In this document: positions 25,625-34,712 of the stretch, one piece after another
Numbering within the stretch: position 1 is the stretch's first letter
How the letters are laid out: every line of letters begins with the position of its first letter
Assembly: GCA_910587655.1 (NCBI GenBank)
Contig: CAJUND010000001.1
Coordinates: 62,001-126,000, forward strand
Length of the DNA stretch: 64,000 nucleotides
DNA from: an uncultured Agathobacter sp.
Lineage (GTDB): Bacteria > Bacillota > Clostridia > Lachnospirales > Lachnospiraceae
Direction: 5' to 3'
Translations under genes and position numbers: made by a program
The notes under the pieces: model-generated
Databases searched by the model: none
The model's input: the letters and a program-made list of their open reading frames with translations, nothing else
What the model was told of the DNA's origin: nothing

Positions 25625-26788
25625 ATGAATAATTTTAATTTTTGTGTTCCGACAGACATCCGTTTTGGAAAAGGCCAGATTGCATGTCTGCCGGAGGAAC
25701 TGAAAAAATACGGAAAAAAAGTGCTGCTTGTGTATGGCGGCGGAAGTATGAAACGAACCGGACTATATGACAGCATTATGAATCTGTTAAAAGATTTTGA
25801 GGTTTTTGAACTCCCCGGAATTGAGCCGAACCCGAAACTGTCATCCGTGGAAAAAGGCGCCGGGATTTGCAAGGAAAACGGAATTGATGTAATCCTTGCC
25901 GTGGGCGGGGGAAGCTGTATTGACGCCAGCAAGCATATTGCGTGCGCGGCTTTTTATGATGGAAATCCATGGGATCTGGTGTTGGACAGAACGAAAGTTT
26001 GCGCCGCTCTTCCGGTTGCGGTCGTGCTTACCATCTGCGCCACGGGTTCTGAAATGAACAGCGGGGCGGTGATCAGCAACGAAAAGACAAATGAAAAGCT
26101 TGAAATCAATACACCGCTTTTGTATCCGGCGCTTTCCATCTGTGATCCTTCCTATTTATATACACTTCCGGCAAAGCAGACGGCGGCAGGCACTGCGGAT
26201 ATGATATCCCACGTGCTGGAACAGTATTTCCAGCCGAACGACGGCGCTTATCTGACGGACCGTTTGTCGGAAAGTGTGTTAAAGACCTGTATCAGGTACG
26301 GCCCGGTGGCAATGAAAGAACCGGAAAACTACGAGGCGAGGTCGAATCTGATGTGGAGCAGCACGGTTGCCTTAAACCACCTGCTGACAGTCGGAAAAGG
26401 AGGGGCATGGTCGGTACATCCGATAGAGCATGTGCTGAGTGCATTTTATGATATTACCCACGGGGTGGGACTTGCCATTTTGACTCCGGCGTGGATGCGG
26501 TATGTCCTGTCAGATAAAACCGTAAACCGTTTTGCCATGTATGCGGAAAATGTCTGGGATATAAAGGAAAGCGATTCCTTTCAAGCGGCAGAGCTTGCCA
26601 TTGATAAAACAGAGGAATTTTTTGCATCGCTCGGACTGCCAAAGACATTAAAGGAAGTAGGGATTACTTCTGAAAAGTTTGGGGAAATGGCGAAGGAAGC
26701 CGTGCGTACCAGCGGTATTGCAGACAGGAGTTATGTGCATTTGGATGCGGAGGATGTGGAAAAGATTTTTGAAATGTGTGCGGGATAA
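25625..26788 (+). CDS. Iron-containing alcohol dehydrogenase (butanol dehydrogenase type)
   Basis: A 387-residue group III alcohol dehydrogenase: NAD(P)-binding AVGGGSCIDASKHIA and metal-site region with D (TADMISHVLEQYF), and His residues in WSVHPIEHVLSAFYDITHGVG. It reduces an aldehyde or oxidises an alcohol, here probably an aldehyde released from the transported substrate. The start at 25625 has TAGGAGA upstream; the frame extends to 25541 through the palindrome without a ribosome site. Last gene of the operon. Confidence 0.88.
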   Translation: MNNFNFCVPTDIRFGKGQIACLPEELKKYGKKVLLVYGGGSMKRTGLYDSIMNLLKDFEVFELPGIEPNPKLSSVEKGAGICKENGIDVILAVGGGSCIDASKHIACAAFYDGNPWDLVLDRTKVCAALPVAVVLTICATGSEMNSGAVISNEKTNEKLEINTPLLYPALSICDPSYLYTLPAKQTAAGTADMISHVLEQYFQPNDGAYLTDRLSESVLKTCIRYGPVAMKEPENYEARSNLMWSSTVALNHLLTVGKGGAWSVHPIEHVLSAFYDITHGVGLAILTPAWMRYVLSDKTVNRFAMYAENVWDIKESDSFQAAELAIDKTEEFFASLGLPKTLKEVGITSEKFGEMAKEAVRTSGIADRSYVHLDAEDVEKIFEMCAG

Positions 26789-26822
26789 GGAATAAGTAGA
26801 TAGCCAAAGTATTTGAAAGATA

Positions 26823-26851
26823 TTGTCAACAAAAGCGATTTGTGGTAAAAT
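26823..26851 (+). promoter_or_regulatory. Promoter of the acyltransferase gene
   Basis: TTGTCA (26823-26828), 17-bp spacer, TAAAAT (26846-26851) preceded by TGG, an extended -10. The ATG follows 25 bp later with an AGGAGG site. Confidence 0.7.
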
Positions 26852-26875
26852 ACCGTCTGATAAGGAGGCGGGTAT

Positions 26876-28018
26876 ATGGAACAGAGAAATCATTTTCTGG
26901 ACATCGCAAAAGGAATCGCTGTTTTTCTGGTTATTATCACACATTTTTCATGGGAAGAATCCGAACGTCTGCGTTATCTTTTCCCGTTCTGGGTTTCGAT
27001 GGCAGTCCCGGTTTTTATGATTGTATTCGGCTTTGTCAATACGGCTTCTTATGAGAAAAAGAATATTCAGACTTTGCACCGGGCGTATGCCCCGGATTTG
27101 CTGCTGCGCAAATTTGCGCGTTTCACGGTGCCGTTTGCCATTGCATATGTGTTTAATATCATTTTTCACAGCATTATGGTGGAAAAACTGTCATTACGGG
27201 AGATAATTGTATACTTTTTCCGCGGGGGAATCGGAGAAAAGGGGACTTATTACTACCCGGTTCTCTTACAGCTCATTTTTCTTTTCCCCGTTTTGTATTT
27301 TATCATGAAACGCTATGAAAATGGTCTGTTATTATGCTTCATAATGAATGTGCTGTATGAGCTGCTTGCAAGAATCTGCCTGGTAAATGGGCAATGCTAC
27401 CGTCTGCTCAGCCTCCGGTACATATTTTTGATTGCCTTTGGGTGTTACTTATACGAATACAATGGAAATAAACTGAAAAGTAAAAACTGGATTTTATTTC
27501 TCGTGGGAACTGCTTTTATTGTTTCAACGGACTATTTTGGATATGAACCGCTGACCATTAATTACTGGGAAAGGACATGCGTTTATGCAATACTGTTTTT
27601 CCTGCCGTTATTTAGTTTTGCAATGGAGCATGGGCAAAATTTGCGCTGCCGCTTTCTGGAACTGTCTGGCAGGGCGTCTTTTCATATTTTTCTGGTACAG
27701 ATGCTTTACTATAATTACTGGGAGGAGCGTGTTGGCAGATGGATGCCAGGCCGCGCATGCCATCTGCTTGTGAATATTATCATCTGTGTGTCGGTTGGAG
27801 TTGTTTATTATTATATGGAAACCCCGGTTTCCAGGTATGTCATGAAGAAGCTGGCGAATGTTCCGCTTACGGAGTTCAGGCTGTACCAGGTGTTATTTTT
27901 AAAGAAAGGAAGACGGGAGACCGTCCGGTTTTGTGAAAAAGGTATTGACTCTCCCCTTAGGTCAGAAGGTAAACTAGCCTCAGATTCGAATCTGACATTA
28001 CGATTACGAAGGAGGTAG
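26876..28018 (+). CDS. Acyltransferase 3 family membrane protein
   Basis: A 380-residue multi-pass membrane protein. The start RNHFLDIAKGIAVFLVIITHFSW is the family signature of OafA/YrhL-type O-acyltransferases (His after the first segment), with about ten hydrophobic segments after it. Such enzymes acylate surface polysaccharides or lipids. The last ~35 residues are basic, lack hydrophobicity and are encoded by the promoter region of the next gene, so the functional end is probably near residue 340. Confidence 0.85.
   Translation: MEQRNHFLDIAKGIAVFLVIITHFSWEESERLRYLFPFWVSMAVPVFMIVFGFVNTASYEKKNIQTLHRAYAPDLLLRKFARFTVPFAIAYVFNIIFHSIMVEKLSLREIIVYFFRGGIGEKGTYYYPVLLQLIFLFPVLYFIMKRYENGLLLCFIMNVLYELLARICLVNGQCYRLLSLRYIFLIAFGCYLYEYNGNKLKSKNWILFLVGTAFIVSTDYFGYEPLTINYWERTCVYAILFFLPLFSFAMEHGQNLRCRFLELSGRASFHIFLVQMLYYNYWEERVGRWMPGRACHLLVNIIICVSVGVVYYYMETPVSRYVMKKLANVPLTEFRLYQVLFLKKGRRETVRFCEKGIDSPLRSEGKLASDSNLTLRLRRR
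27945..27975 (+). promoter_or_regulatory. MerR-type promoter with 19-bp spacer
   Basis: TTGACT (27945-27950) and TAAACT (27970-27975) are separated by 19 bp (CTCCCCTTAGGTCAGAAGG), the overlong spacer used by MerR-family activators. It lies inside the 3' end of the acyltransferase frame and 47 bp before the MerR-type gene, so that regulator probably controls itself. Confidence 0.8.
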
Positions 28019-28021
28019 AGG

Positions 28022-28825
28022 ATGCTGCAGATTGGGGAATTTTCCAGGGTGTGCCTTGTCAGCGTTAAAACGCTTCACCATTACGACAGGATTGGTCTGC
28101 TGACTCCGGCAGAGGTGGATTCCTTCACCGGTTACCGCTATTACCGGACGGAACAGATTGATACCATGAACTATATCAGACGGCTGAAACGTTATGGTTT
28201 TTCCCTGGAGGAAATTCAGCGCCTGATTACCCTTTCGGATCACAAAGAACTTGCAGATGCGCTGCGCAGACAAAAAGAAAAGCTGAAGCAGAAACAGCAG
28301 GAGATGAATGCTGTCTTAAACGAACTTCAGGCACACATTTCTGTATTTGAAAGGACAGGTGACATTATGACATACCAGAAGGGTTACACAATTGAAATCA
28401 AAAATTCGCCGGCAATGAATGTTCTGGCAAACCGCACCATGATGGGGGTGGATGAATTTGGAAAGTATTACGGGACACTCTTTGAGCGTGTACCAAAAGA
28501 GAGGGTTACGCCTACCGGATTAAATGGCGCGAGATATTATGATGAGGAATTTAACCATGATTCCTCCGATATTGAGGTCTTTATCGGAATTAAGGAAAGG
28601 GATAAGGCAGATGTGGTTATGGAGCCGTGCGAGTGTGCGATGACTGTACACCGCGGGGGATATTCCACGCTTTCGGAGGCATATGGTGCGGTTGCTTCAT
28701 GGATTGCCGAGAATGGCTACGAGATTGCGGGGGCGCCGTTTGACCTTTATATTAAAACACAGTTTGATTCGCTTTCGCAGGAGGACTGGGAGACGGAGGT
28801 TTATTTTCCGGTTCGGAAAAAGTGA
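28022..28825 (+). CDS. MerR-family regulator with GyrI-like effector-binding domain
   Basis: A 267-residue regulator: MerR HTH (residues 1-70, LQIGEFSRVCLVSVKTLHHYDRIGLL), a coiled coil (~75-115), and a BmrR/GyrI-type multidrug-binding domain (~120-267). It twists the 19-bp-spacer promoter into an active form on binding cationic or lipophilic compounds. Ribosome site GGAGGTAGAGG. A terminator follows at 28855-28890. Confidence 0.93.
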   Translation: MLQIGEFSRVCLVSVKTLHHYDRIGLLTPAEVDSFTGYRYYRTEQIDTMNYIRRLKRYGFSLEEIQRLITLSDHKELADALRRQKEKLKQKQQEMNAVLNELQAHISVFERTGDIMTYQKGYTIEIKNSPAMNVLANRTMMGVDEFGKYYGTLFERVPKERVTPTGLNGARYYDEEFNHDSSDIEVFIGIKERDKADVVMEPCECAMTVHRGGYSTLSEAYGAVASWIAENGYEIAGAPFDLYIKTQFDSLSQEDWETEVYFPVRKK

Positions 28826-28854
28826 TTTTGGATACTGGAATCAAATTTACAGGG

Positions 28855-28893
28855 CTGCCGGTTGTCAGAGTATATTCTGACAGCCGGCAGTTT
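28855..28893 (+). terminator. Terminator after the MerR-type gene
   Basis: Arms 28855-28869 and 28876-28890 pair over 15 positions (one mismatch/wobble) with a 6-nt loop, then TTTG. The T tract is short. Confidence 0.7.
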
Positions 28894-28929
28894 GTCGTAT
28901 GTTCATCGGGATTTAGCCCGAATTGTACT

Positions 28930-28959
28930 TTGACAGGAAGACATACTTGTAAGTATACT
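28930..28959 (+). promoter_or_regulatory. Promoter of the response regulator/BcrAB operon
   Basis: TTGACA (28930-28935), 18-bp spacer, TATACT (28954-28959), 47 bp before the start at 29006. The spacer contains ACATACTTGTAAGTAT, a partial inverted repeat that could bind the regulator. Confidence 0.75.
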
Positions 28960-29005
28960 ACTTATGAGTATGTATTACAAAAACGGGCAGAGGAGGATAC
29001 AGGCA

Positions 29006-29692
29006 ATGAGTAAAATTTTACTGGTTGAAGACGATAAGGAAATCAGTACCATGCTAAAGAATTTTCTGGTCACAGAAAAATTTGAAGTAATTACAGCGTA
29101 TGATGGCAAAAGCGCCCTCGACAGGTTCTTTTCGGATCGTTTTAGTCTGGTTTTGCTGGATTTAATGATACCCCGGATGAGCGGAATGGAAGTAATGGGA
29201 AAAATCAGGGAAAACAGCACCGTCCCGATTATTATAATATCGGCGAAAGATACCGATTCTGATAAAACGCTTGGTTTAGGCCTTGGGGCAGATGATTATA
29301 TCACGAAACCGTTTTCTGTTACAGAAGTACTGGCACGGATCAAAGCAAATATCCGAAGAAATACACAGTATGCTGCAGGTGCCGCAGAGCAGCCAGTACT
29401 TCAAAAGGGAAATCTTGTCATGAATCTTAATGAGTATTCTGTAACAAAAAACGGCTGCAAAATAGAACTTACGTCAAAAGAATTTGAAATATTAAAGCTG
29501 TTAATGCAGAATCCGAAGAAAGTATATACGAAAGAACAGATGTATTCCCTTGTCTGGAATGATACCTATTATGGTGATGAAAATGCTGTTAATGTCCATA
29601 TCAGCAGATTGAGGAATAAGATAGAGGATAATCCCCGCAAGCCGCAGTATGTGATTACAGTATGGGGAATCGGATACAAACTGGGGGAGTGA
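29006..29692 (+). CDS. OmpR-family response regulator
   Basis: A 228-residue regulator with receiver domain (EDD, phospho-Asp in LVLLDLMIP, TKPF) and winged-helix domain. The start at 29006 has AGAGGAGG and opens at the receiver strand; the frame is open to 28964 but overlaps the promoter. It is followed after 4 bp by its kinase and then by a Bcr-type transporter, the usual set for bacitracin or lantibiotic resistance. Confidence 0.93.
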   Translation: MSKILLVEDDKEISTMLKNFLVTEKFEVITAYDGKSALDRFFSDRFSLVLLDLMIPRMSGMEVMGKIRENSTVPIIIISAKDTDSDKTLGLGLGADDYITKPFSVTEVLARIKANIRRNTQYAAGAAEQPVLQKGNLVMNLNEYSVTKNGCKIELTSKEFEILKLLMQNPKKVYTKEQMYSLVWNDTYYGDENAVNVHISRLRNKIEDNPRKPQYVITVWGIGYKLGE

Positions 29693-29696
29693 AAAG

Positions 29697-30635
29697 ATGA
29701 GTGATAAATTAGTCATATTCTTTTTGGCAGTTGCTGTCTGCTTATTATTCCTTGTGGTTTTATACCAGCGTTTTGTTTTTGGCAGGGGCATACAGGCAAA
29801 GATAAGACGGATAAATGAAAAAATGGAGGAAATTTTAAAAACTGGAAGTGACGAAAAAGTAATGGTTTTTACAGACGACCCCGTTTTGATGGAATTAGGA
29901 GGACAAATTAACCGCCTGCTGATAGACCGGCAGAAAATAAGGGCGGATTTTAAACGGGAAGAAATTTCATCTAAAAAAATGCTGGCGAATATATCCCATG
30001 ACATAAAAACACCCCTGACGGTCATACTGGGATATCTGGAAATTATGCGCCTGAATCATGCAGAAGATGAGATGCTGCAGAAAGTAGAAGCAAAAGCAAA
30101 TCAGGTTATGAATCTTATAAACCAGTTTTTTACACTGGCAAAGCTGGAATCCGGGGATACGAATATCAATCTTCATAAGGTCAATGCCAGCGAAATATGC
30201 AGGGAGACGGTTTTAGAGTTTTATGAGCTTCTCTTGCAGAAAGATTTTGATGTTGATTTGTTTATACCGGAAACAGCTGTTTTTGTGCAGGGGGAGAAAG
30301 AAGCCCTGCAAAGGATTTTATACAATTTATTGTCAAATGTAATACGCTACGGCTCCGACGGAAAATATTTAGGAGTTTTTTTGCGTCAAGACAAGAGCAA
30401 TGTATATATTGATGTGGTTGATAAAGGGAAAGGGATTGAACAGGAATTTGCATCGAATGTGTTTGACAGGCTCTATACAATGGAAGATTCCAGAAACAGG
30501 GAAATACAAGGGAACGGATTAGGCTTAACGATTGCGAAGAACCTTGCAAAGCAATTAGAGGGCGATATATTTTTAAACAGCATACCGAATGTCAAAACAA
30601 CTTTTACAGTAAGCCTCAAAAAAATAACTTATTAA
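29697..30635 (+). CDS. Sensor histidine kinase
   Basis: A 312-residue kinase with a single clear N-terminal membrane segment (residues ~4-24), then a HAMP-like linker, the H-box ANISHDIKTPLTVILGYLE, and N, G1, G2 boxes (LLSNVIRYG, VVDKGKGI, GNGLGLTI). It lacks an extracytoplasmic domain, as for small kinases of antimicrobial peptide sensing systems. Confidence 0.92.
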   Translation: MSDKLVIFFLAVAVCLLFLVVLYQRFVFGRGIQAKIRRINEKMEEILKTGSDEKVMVFTDDPVLMELGGQINRLLIDRQKIRADFKREEISSKKMLANISHDIKTPLTVILGYLEIMRLNHAEDEMLQKVEAKANQVMNLINQFFTLAKLESGDTNINLHKVNASEICRETVLEFYELLLQKDFDVDLFIPETAVFVQGEKEALQRILYNLLSNVIRYGSDGKYLGVFLRQDKSNVYIDVVDKGKGIEQEFASNVFDRLYTMEDSRNREIQGNGLGLTIAKNLAKQLEGDIFLNSIPNVKTTFTVSLKKITY

Positions 30636-30821
30636 ATTCCCTGCGAAACACCCTGCGGGTATCCCTTTATGCCCAAAAAGCATGGGCAGGAATAATGAAA
30701 GAAATTCGTAAGAATTAGTCAAGAGTTTTGAAAATCTATATCGCTATAATGATATTCATAAAACACCTTTGGGCGTATTGCTACGTCCGAGAAAGGCGTT
30801 ACTAAGGAAAGGAGGCAAAAA

Positions 30822-31745
30822 ATGTCTTATATTTTGCAAACAAGCCATCTAAGCAAAACGATAGATGGGAAACAGTTAGTCACAGATGTGAATATCCATG
30901 TAAAGAAAGGTGAGGTATATGGATTTTTAGGACCGAACGGGGCAGGAAAAACCACGGTGATGAAGATGCTTACCAACCTTTGGAAACCGACAAGCGGCAC
31001 GGTTGCGCTGTTTGGGAAAGCATTGGAAAAAACTTCTTACGAGGTGCTGAAGCGTATGGGAAGCATCATTGAATTTCCTACATTTTATGACCATATGAGC
31101 GGAAAGGACAACTTACAGCTTCATTGTGAGTATATGGGGTATTACAACAAGGGCAGCGTGGAGGAAGCTCTTCAGATGCTTGGGCTTTCTGATGCGGCGG
31201 ATAAGCCTGCGGGCAGCTATTCTTTAGGAATGAAGCAGCGTCTGGGGATTGCCCGTGCCATATTGTGCAAGCCAGAGTTAGTTATCCTTGACGAGCCGAC
31301 AAATGGTTTAGACCCCGCAGGAATGAAGCAAATCAGAGATTTGTTTCGGATGCTATGTACCGAGTATGGCATGACGCTTATGATATCCAGCCATCTTCTC
31401 CCAGAAATAGAAAGTATTGCCGATACGGTTGGCGTTATCCATCATGGAAAAATGATGAAAGAAATATCCATGAAAGAAATTGCAGAAACAAATACGGCGT
31501 ATATTGAACTTGCCGTAGAGGATACAAAGAAAGCGGCATATGTTTTAGCTGAAAAAATGCAGTTAAGTAATTTTAAAATCGTAAACGATTCGGGGATTCG
31601 TATTTATGAGCAGGGTGTCAGTACACAGAAGATTTCGAGGGAACTGATGGAAAACGGTGCAGAGATTACTTCCATCATCCATCATACGGAAAATCTGGAG
31701 GATTATTTCTTAAAATTGACAACGGAGGTGGAAAAATCATGTTAA
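30822..31745 (+). CDS. BcrA/LanF-type ABC transporter ATPase
   Basis: A 307-residue ATPase of the lantibiotic-immunity/bacitracin-export type: Walker A GPNGAGKT, signature YSLGMKQRLGIA, Walker B LVILDEPTNGLDP, and the C-terminal extension typical of BcrA. GGAGG ribosome site. It overlaps the permease by 7 bp. A 186-bp gap before it contains a TGCCCA/TGGGCA hairpin, an AACACCTTT/AAAGGCGTT near-palindrome and TATAAT-like sequence, so a separate promoter is possible. Confidence 0.93.
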   Translation: MSYILQTSHLSKTIDGKQLVTDVNIHVKKGEVYGFLGPNGAGKTTVMKMLTNLWKPTSGTVALFGKALEKTSYEVLKRMGSIIEFPTFYDHMSGKDNLQLHCEYMGYYNKGSVEEALQMLGLSDAADKPAGSYSLGMKQRLGIARAILCKPELVILDEPTNGLDPAGMKQIRDLFRMLCTEYGMTLMISSHLLPEIESIADTVGVIHHGKMMKEISMKEIAETNTAYIELAVEDTKKAAYVLAEKMQLSNFKIVNDSGIRIYEQGVSTQKISRELMENGAEITSIIHHTENLEDYFLKLTTEVEKSC

Positions 31746-32443
31746 AGCTAATCCGACTTGAATGGCGAAAGAATAACATTGGGAAATATACAGGGGGTGC
31801 AGCCATTATGGCGGCTCTGCTTGGCTTATTTGTTTTTGCATTGGCGTTTTTAGGCATTGCCAACGACCCGGACGGGACACTGGATGCTGCGCCGGGGACC
31901 GATGTAATCTCCGCGCCCATCGAGTTATTTACCAGCATGGCGTTTCTTATTTATACCAGTGTTATGCTGGCGTCCTTTATTGTAAGCGCATACAAAAACA
32001 AGACAATGAACCTGATGTTTTCCTATCCTGTTAAACGGCAGAAAATTCTGGCTTCCCAAATGATTGCGGTCTGGCTTTTTAATTTTGCCGCGCTCATTTT
32101 AACAAAGCTGGCAATTTATATGTGTGTGTTCTTTGGGGCAAAATTTATGCGGTCGTCCTTTGCCGTTGATTTTTCAATAGGCAGCCTGTCATTTTATTTA
32201 CAGCTGATATTAAAATCAGTGGTAATTGTCAGCATGAGCTTTATTGCCCTGTTTGTCGGTCTGGCATTAAAATCCTCAAAAGCAACGATTGTCACTTCAT
32301 TTTTGCTGATTTTTCTTACACAGGCGAACATTGGCGATTTTACAATGGCAGGCAACGCAGTATTTCCCGTTATTTTAACGGTTATTTCTTTGGGTTTTGC
32401 CGTTTTGTCAATTGTAAATGTGGAAAGCAAAGATTTAATGTAG
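31739..32443 (+). CDS. BcrB-type ABC-2 permease
   Basis: A 234-residue membrane subunit with six hydrophobic segments and the sequence FSYPVKRQKILASQM between segments two and three, characteristic of BcrB/LanE-type permeases. It pairs with the upstream ATPase to expel peptides from the membrane. Confidence 0.9.
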   Translation: MLKLIRLEWRKNNIGKYTGGAAIMAALLGLFVFALAFLGIANDPDGTLDAAPGTDVISAPIELFTSMAFLIYTSVMLASFIVSAYKNKTMNLMFSYPVKRQKILASQMIAVWLFNFAALILTKLAIYMCVFFGAKFMRSSFAVDFSIGSLSFYLQLILKSVVIVSMSFIALFVGLALKSSKATIVTSFLLIFLTQANIGDFTMAGNAVFPVILTVISLGFAVLSIVNVESKDLM

Positions 32444-32455
32444 GGGGGCAGGGTT

Positions 32456-33316
32456 ATGAATATAAAAAGAATCATATTAGCGGGAATTTTAGTGATAGTT
32501 CTTGGCATATGCGGGTGCGGGAACAAGGAGAAAAGTGATTCTAAAAAGGAATTTTCAGCAGAGGATATTTCAGAAATTGTACTGGATATTTCCTCCTGGA
32601 ATTTAAAAGTGCTGGCTTCCAGTGATGAGAAAGTACATATAGCCTGCAGTGGGGATGTCAAAGATGACCGTGATATATCTGTTGTGCAGAAAGATGGAAA
32701 ACTTATGGTACAGCAGGAGGATGATACGGACAAAAATCTGGCGGAGCAGTTTTCGTTTGGGGAAGCAGGGAAGATAACACTTTATATTCCTGAAAATAAT
32801 GCTGTTTCACTGGACATTAACAACGGTTCCGGAGAGATGGAGCTGGAAGCGGTCAGCATTACCGCCTTGTCCTTAAACAACGAGTCCGGCTATGTAACGA
32901 TGTCTGATTTTATGGCTGAAACCGCGAACATAAAATCTCTTTCAGGCGATATTAAAATAGTGGACGCTTCATGTACGGACTCTGCTATCAATACAGAATC
33001 GGCATATGTTACCCTGAAAAACACAGTTATTGGAAAGGCTGCTGTTTCGACAGATTCTGGTGAAGTGGGTATCAGTAACGTAAATAACTATGATTCCCTG
33101 TCTGTAGAAACAGGTTCGGGAGATATATCACTGTCCCATGAAAGGATGCCGGATCATTTATCCTGCCATATATCCAGTGGTTCGGATGATATCACCGTAT
33201 CGCTCAAAAATGTGGAATTTAGTATCAATACGGATGGATGTAAGGATGGAAGAATCGGAAAAGGGAAAAACAGTTTATCCATTATGAGCAACAGCGGAAC
33301 AGTAATTGTAAAATAA
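32456..33316 (+). CDS. DUF4097-family lipoprotein
   Basis: A 286-residue lipoprotein (lipobox LGICGC near residue 20). The mature part is a right-handed beta-helix-like repeat (DINNGSGEMELEAVSI, LNNESGYVTMSDF, KSLSGDIKIVDAS, STDSGEVGISNV, VETGSGDISLS), the DUF4097 signature. Such proteins are often encoded with peptide-sensing systems, but their job is unknown; a role as outer-face partner of the Bcr transporter is plausible. Confidence 0.85.
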   Translation: MNIKRIILAGILVIVLGICGCGNKEKSDSKKEFSAEDISEIVLDISSWNLKVLASSDEKVHIACSGDVKDDRDISVVQKDGKLMVQQEDDTDKNLAEQFSFGEAGKITLYIPENNAVSLDINNGSGEMELEAVSITALSLNNESGYVTMSDFMAETANIKSLSGDIKIVDASCTDSAINTESAYVTLKNTVIGKAAVSTDSGEVGISNVNNYDSLSVETGSGDISLSHERMPDHLSCHISSGSDDITVSLKNVEFSINTDGCKDGRIGKGKNSLSIMSNSGTVIVK

Positions 33317-33370
33317 CTGCCGTAAAGGCTGCAGAGCCTTTGCTGCCGCCAGATAAGGATGTTTTTATGC

Positions 33371-33415
33371 AGGATACAGTGTAACTCTGTAAAAAGGTTA
33401 TACAGTATCCTTTTG
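33371..33415 (+). terminator. Terminator after the DUF4097 gene
   Basis: Arms 33371-33384 and 33398-33411 match at 12 of 14 positions and are followed by TTTG. A shorter AAAGGCT/AGCCTTT hairpin precedes it at about 33325-33342. Confidence 0.6.
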
Positions 33416-33479
33416 TTATGCTGCGAATATGACGCATACGATTAATACGCATGTTTAGAATAGTGTGTGCATATAGTTG

Positions 33480-33508
33480 TTGCCATTCTGCTAATTGTGC
33501 GCTATAAT
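33480..33508 (+). promoter_or_regulatory. Promoter of the AbiEi gene
   Basis: TTGCCA (33480-33485), 17-bp spacer, TATAAT (33503-33508). AbiEi antitoxins repress their own promoter by binding inverted repeats near it. Confidence 0.7.
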
Positions 33509-33555
33509 AAAAGCATACATTATTTATTTCTTGCGTGTGGAAAGTTGGTGTCTGA

Positions 33556-34161
33556 TTGAATAAAAAAGAAATCATACAAAATGTAATTGAAAATAACGGC
33601 GGCATTGCAAAAACTTCAGACTTTGCCGAAAAGGGGATAAATAAATACGAGGTGGCAGCTTTTTGTAAACAAGGGCTTATTGAAAGGATTCGAAGGGGAT
33701 TTTATCAGCTTCCGCAGAACAATGGCACTATGGAGGAACAGTTAATACATGAGCTTCTTCCGCAGGGGATTATTTGCGTGGAGTCTGCATTATTCCATTA
33801 TGGATACAATGATTTTTCTCCCCGTGAATGGTCGATTGCCGTACCAAGAACAGCGTCCCGTGTCGTAAAGAATATTGTGGAATTTCCGATGAAGGCATAC
33901 TATATTCAAAAAGACTTTCTGACAATCGGAAAATCTGTGGATAGTTTTAACGGTGTGACATTGCCCGTGTATGACCGGGAGAGAACCATATGCGATTGCT
34001 TTAAGTACCGCACAAAACTTGATAACGAAATTTTCAATAAAGCGGTCAATGCTTACGCTGCTGATGAAAAAAAGAACCTTGCAAATTTGTCAAAATACGC
34101 AAAGGAAATGAAACTGTATGCAAGAGTTATGAATGTAATGGAGGTACTGCTCAATGGCTGA
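33556..34161 (+). CDS. abiEi: AbiEi-family antitoxin
   Basis: A 201-residue protein with an N-terminal winged helix (GGIAKTSDFAEKGINKYEVAAFCKQGLIERIRRGFYQLP) and the AbiEi C-terminal domain (VESALFHYGYNDFSPREWSIAVP, YDRERTICDCFKYRTKLDNEIFNKAV). It is the antitoxin and autorepressor of the type IV AbiE abortive-infection system. The start is a TTG. It overlaps the degraded toxin gene. The antitoxin itself appears intact although its partner is broken. Confidence 0.88.
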   Translation: MNKKEIIQNVIENNGGIAKTSDFAEKGINKYEVAAFCKQGLIERIRRGFYQLPQNNGTMEEQLIHELLPQGIICVESALFHYGYNDFSPREWSIAVPRTASRVVKNIVEFPMKAYYIQKDFLTIGKSVDSFNGVTLPVYDRERTICDCFKYRTKLDNEIFNKAVNAYAADEKKNLANLSKYAKEMKLYARVMNVMEVLLNG

Positions 34162-34633
34162 TATTGCTGCATCCGTACTTGCAAGATTGAAAAATAAGGC
34201 AAAAGAAAGCGGATAAAGCTATCAGCTTTGTCTGCAGAAAGTTCCCAACACTCCTGAACAGCTGCAGACTGTAATAGAGACAATCATCTCCACGCCCATA
34301 GGCAATGATTTTGTTACCTTTGAGATTAAAGACATTGCCCCTATTGCCGTTGCAAAGAAATACGCCGGTATCGGAGTTTCACTTGTGGCTCGAATTAAAA
34401 ATACAAAAACACCGTTTAAATTTGAGCGAGTAATGACTTTTGACAGTGATGAAGCGATGCAGAAGAAATGGAAAGCCTTTGTCGGTAAGATTAACATATA
34501 GACTGATGATTATAGTATTGTGCTGAAAACAATAAAAGCTTTTCTGACAAAAACATTCACAGCAGCGGTAAAAGGCAAAGAGTTTACGGAGAAATGGTTT
34601 GCTGCAGAAAATCAATGGAAGAAGGGGATGTGA
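34154..34633 (+). pseudogene. abiEii: Degraded AbiEii nucleotidyltransferase toxin
   Basis: The frame starts like AbiEii (MADIAASVLARLKNKAKESG), stops at TAA 34214-34216, resumes in frame as SYQLCLQ, and then jumps to the middle of the family (GNDFVTFEIKDIAPIAVAKKYAGIGVSLVARIKNTKTPF). A second TAG is at 34499-34501. The tail matches the end of AbiEii. The nucleotidyltransferase core is deleted, so there is no toxin activity. Confidence 0.8.
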
Positions 34634-34712
34634 AATAAATACCTAAAATGGGGAATCCGGATAAACCGTATAGTTGTGTGACAGAAAAGGTGGATAGAAG
34701 GGAGTAATCCAA

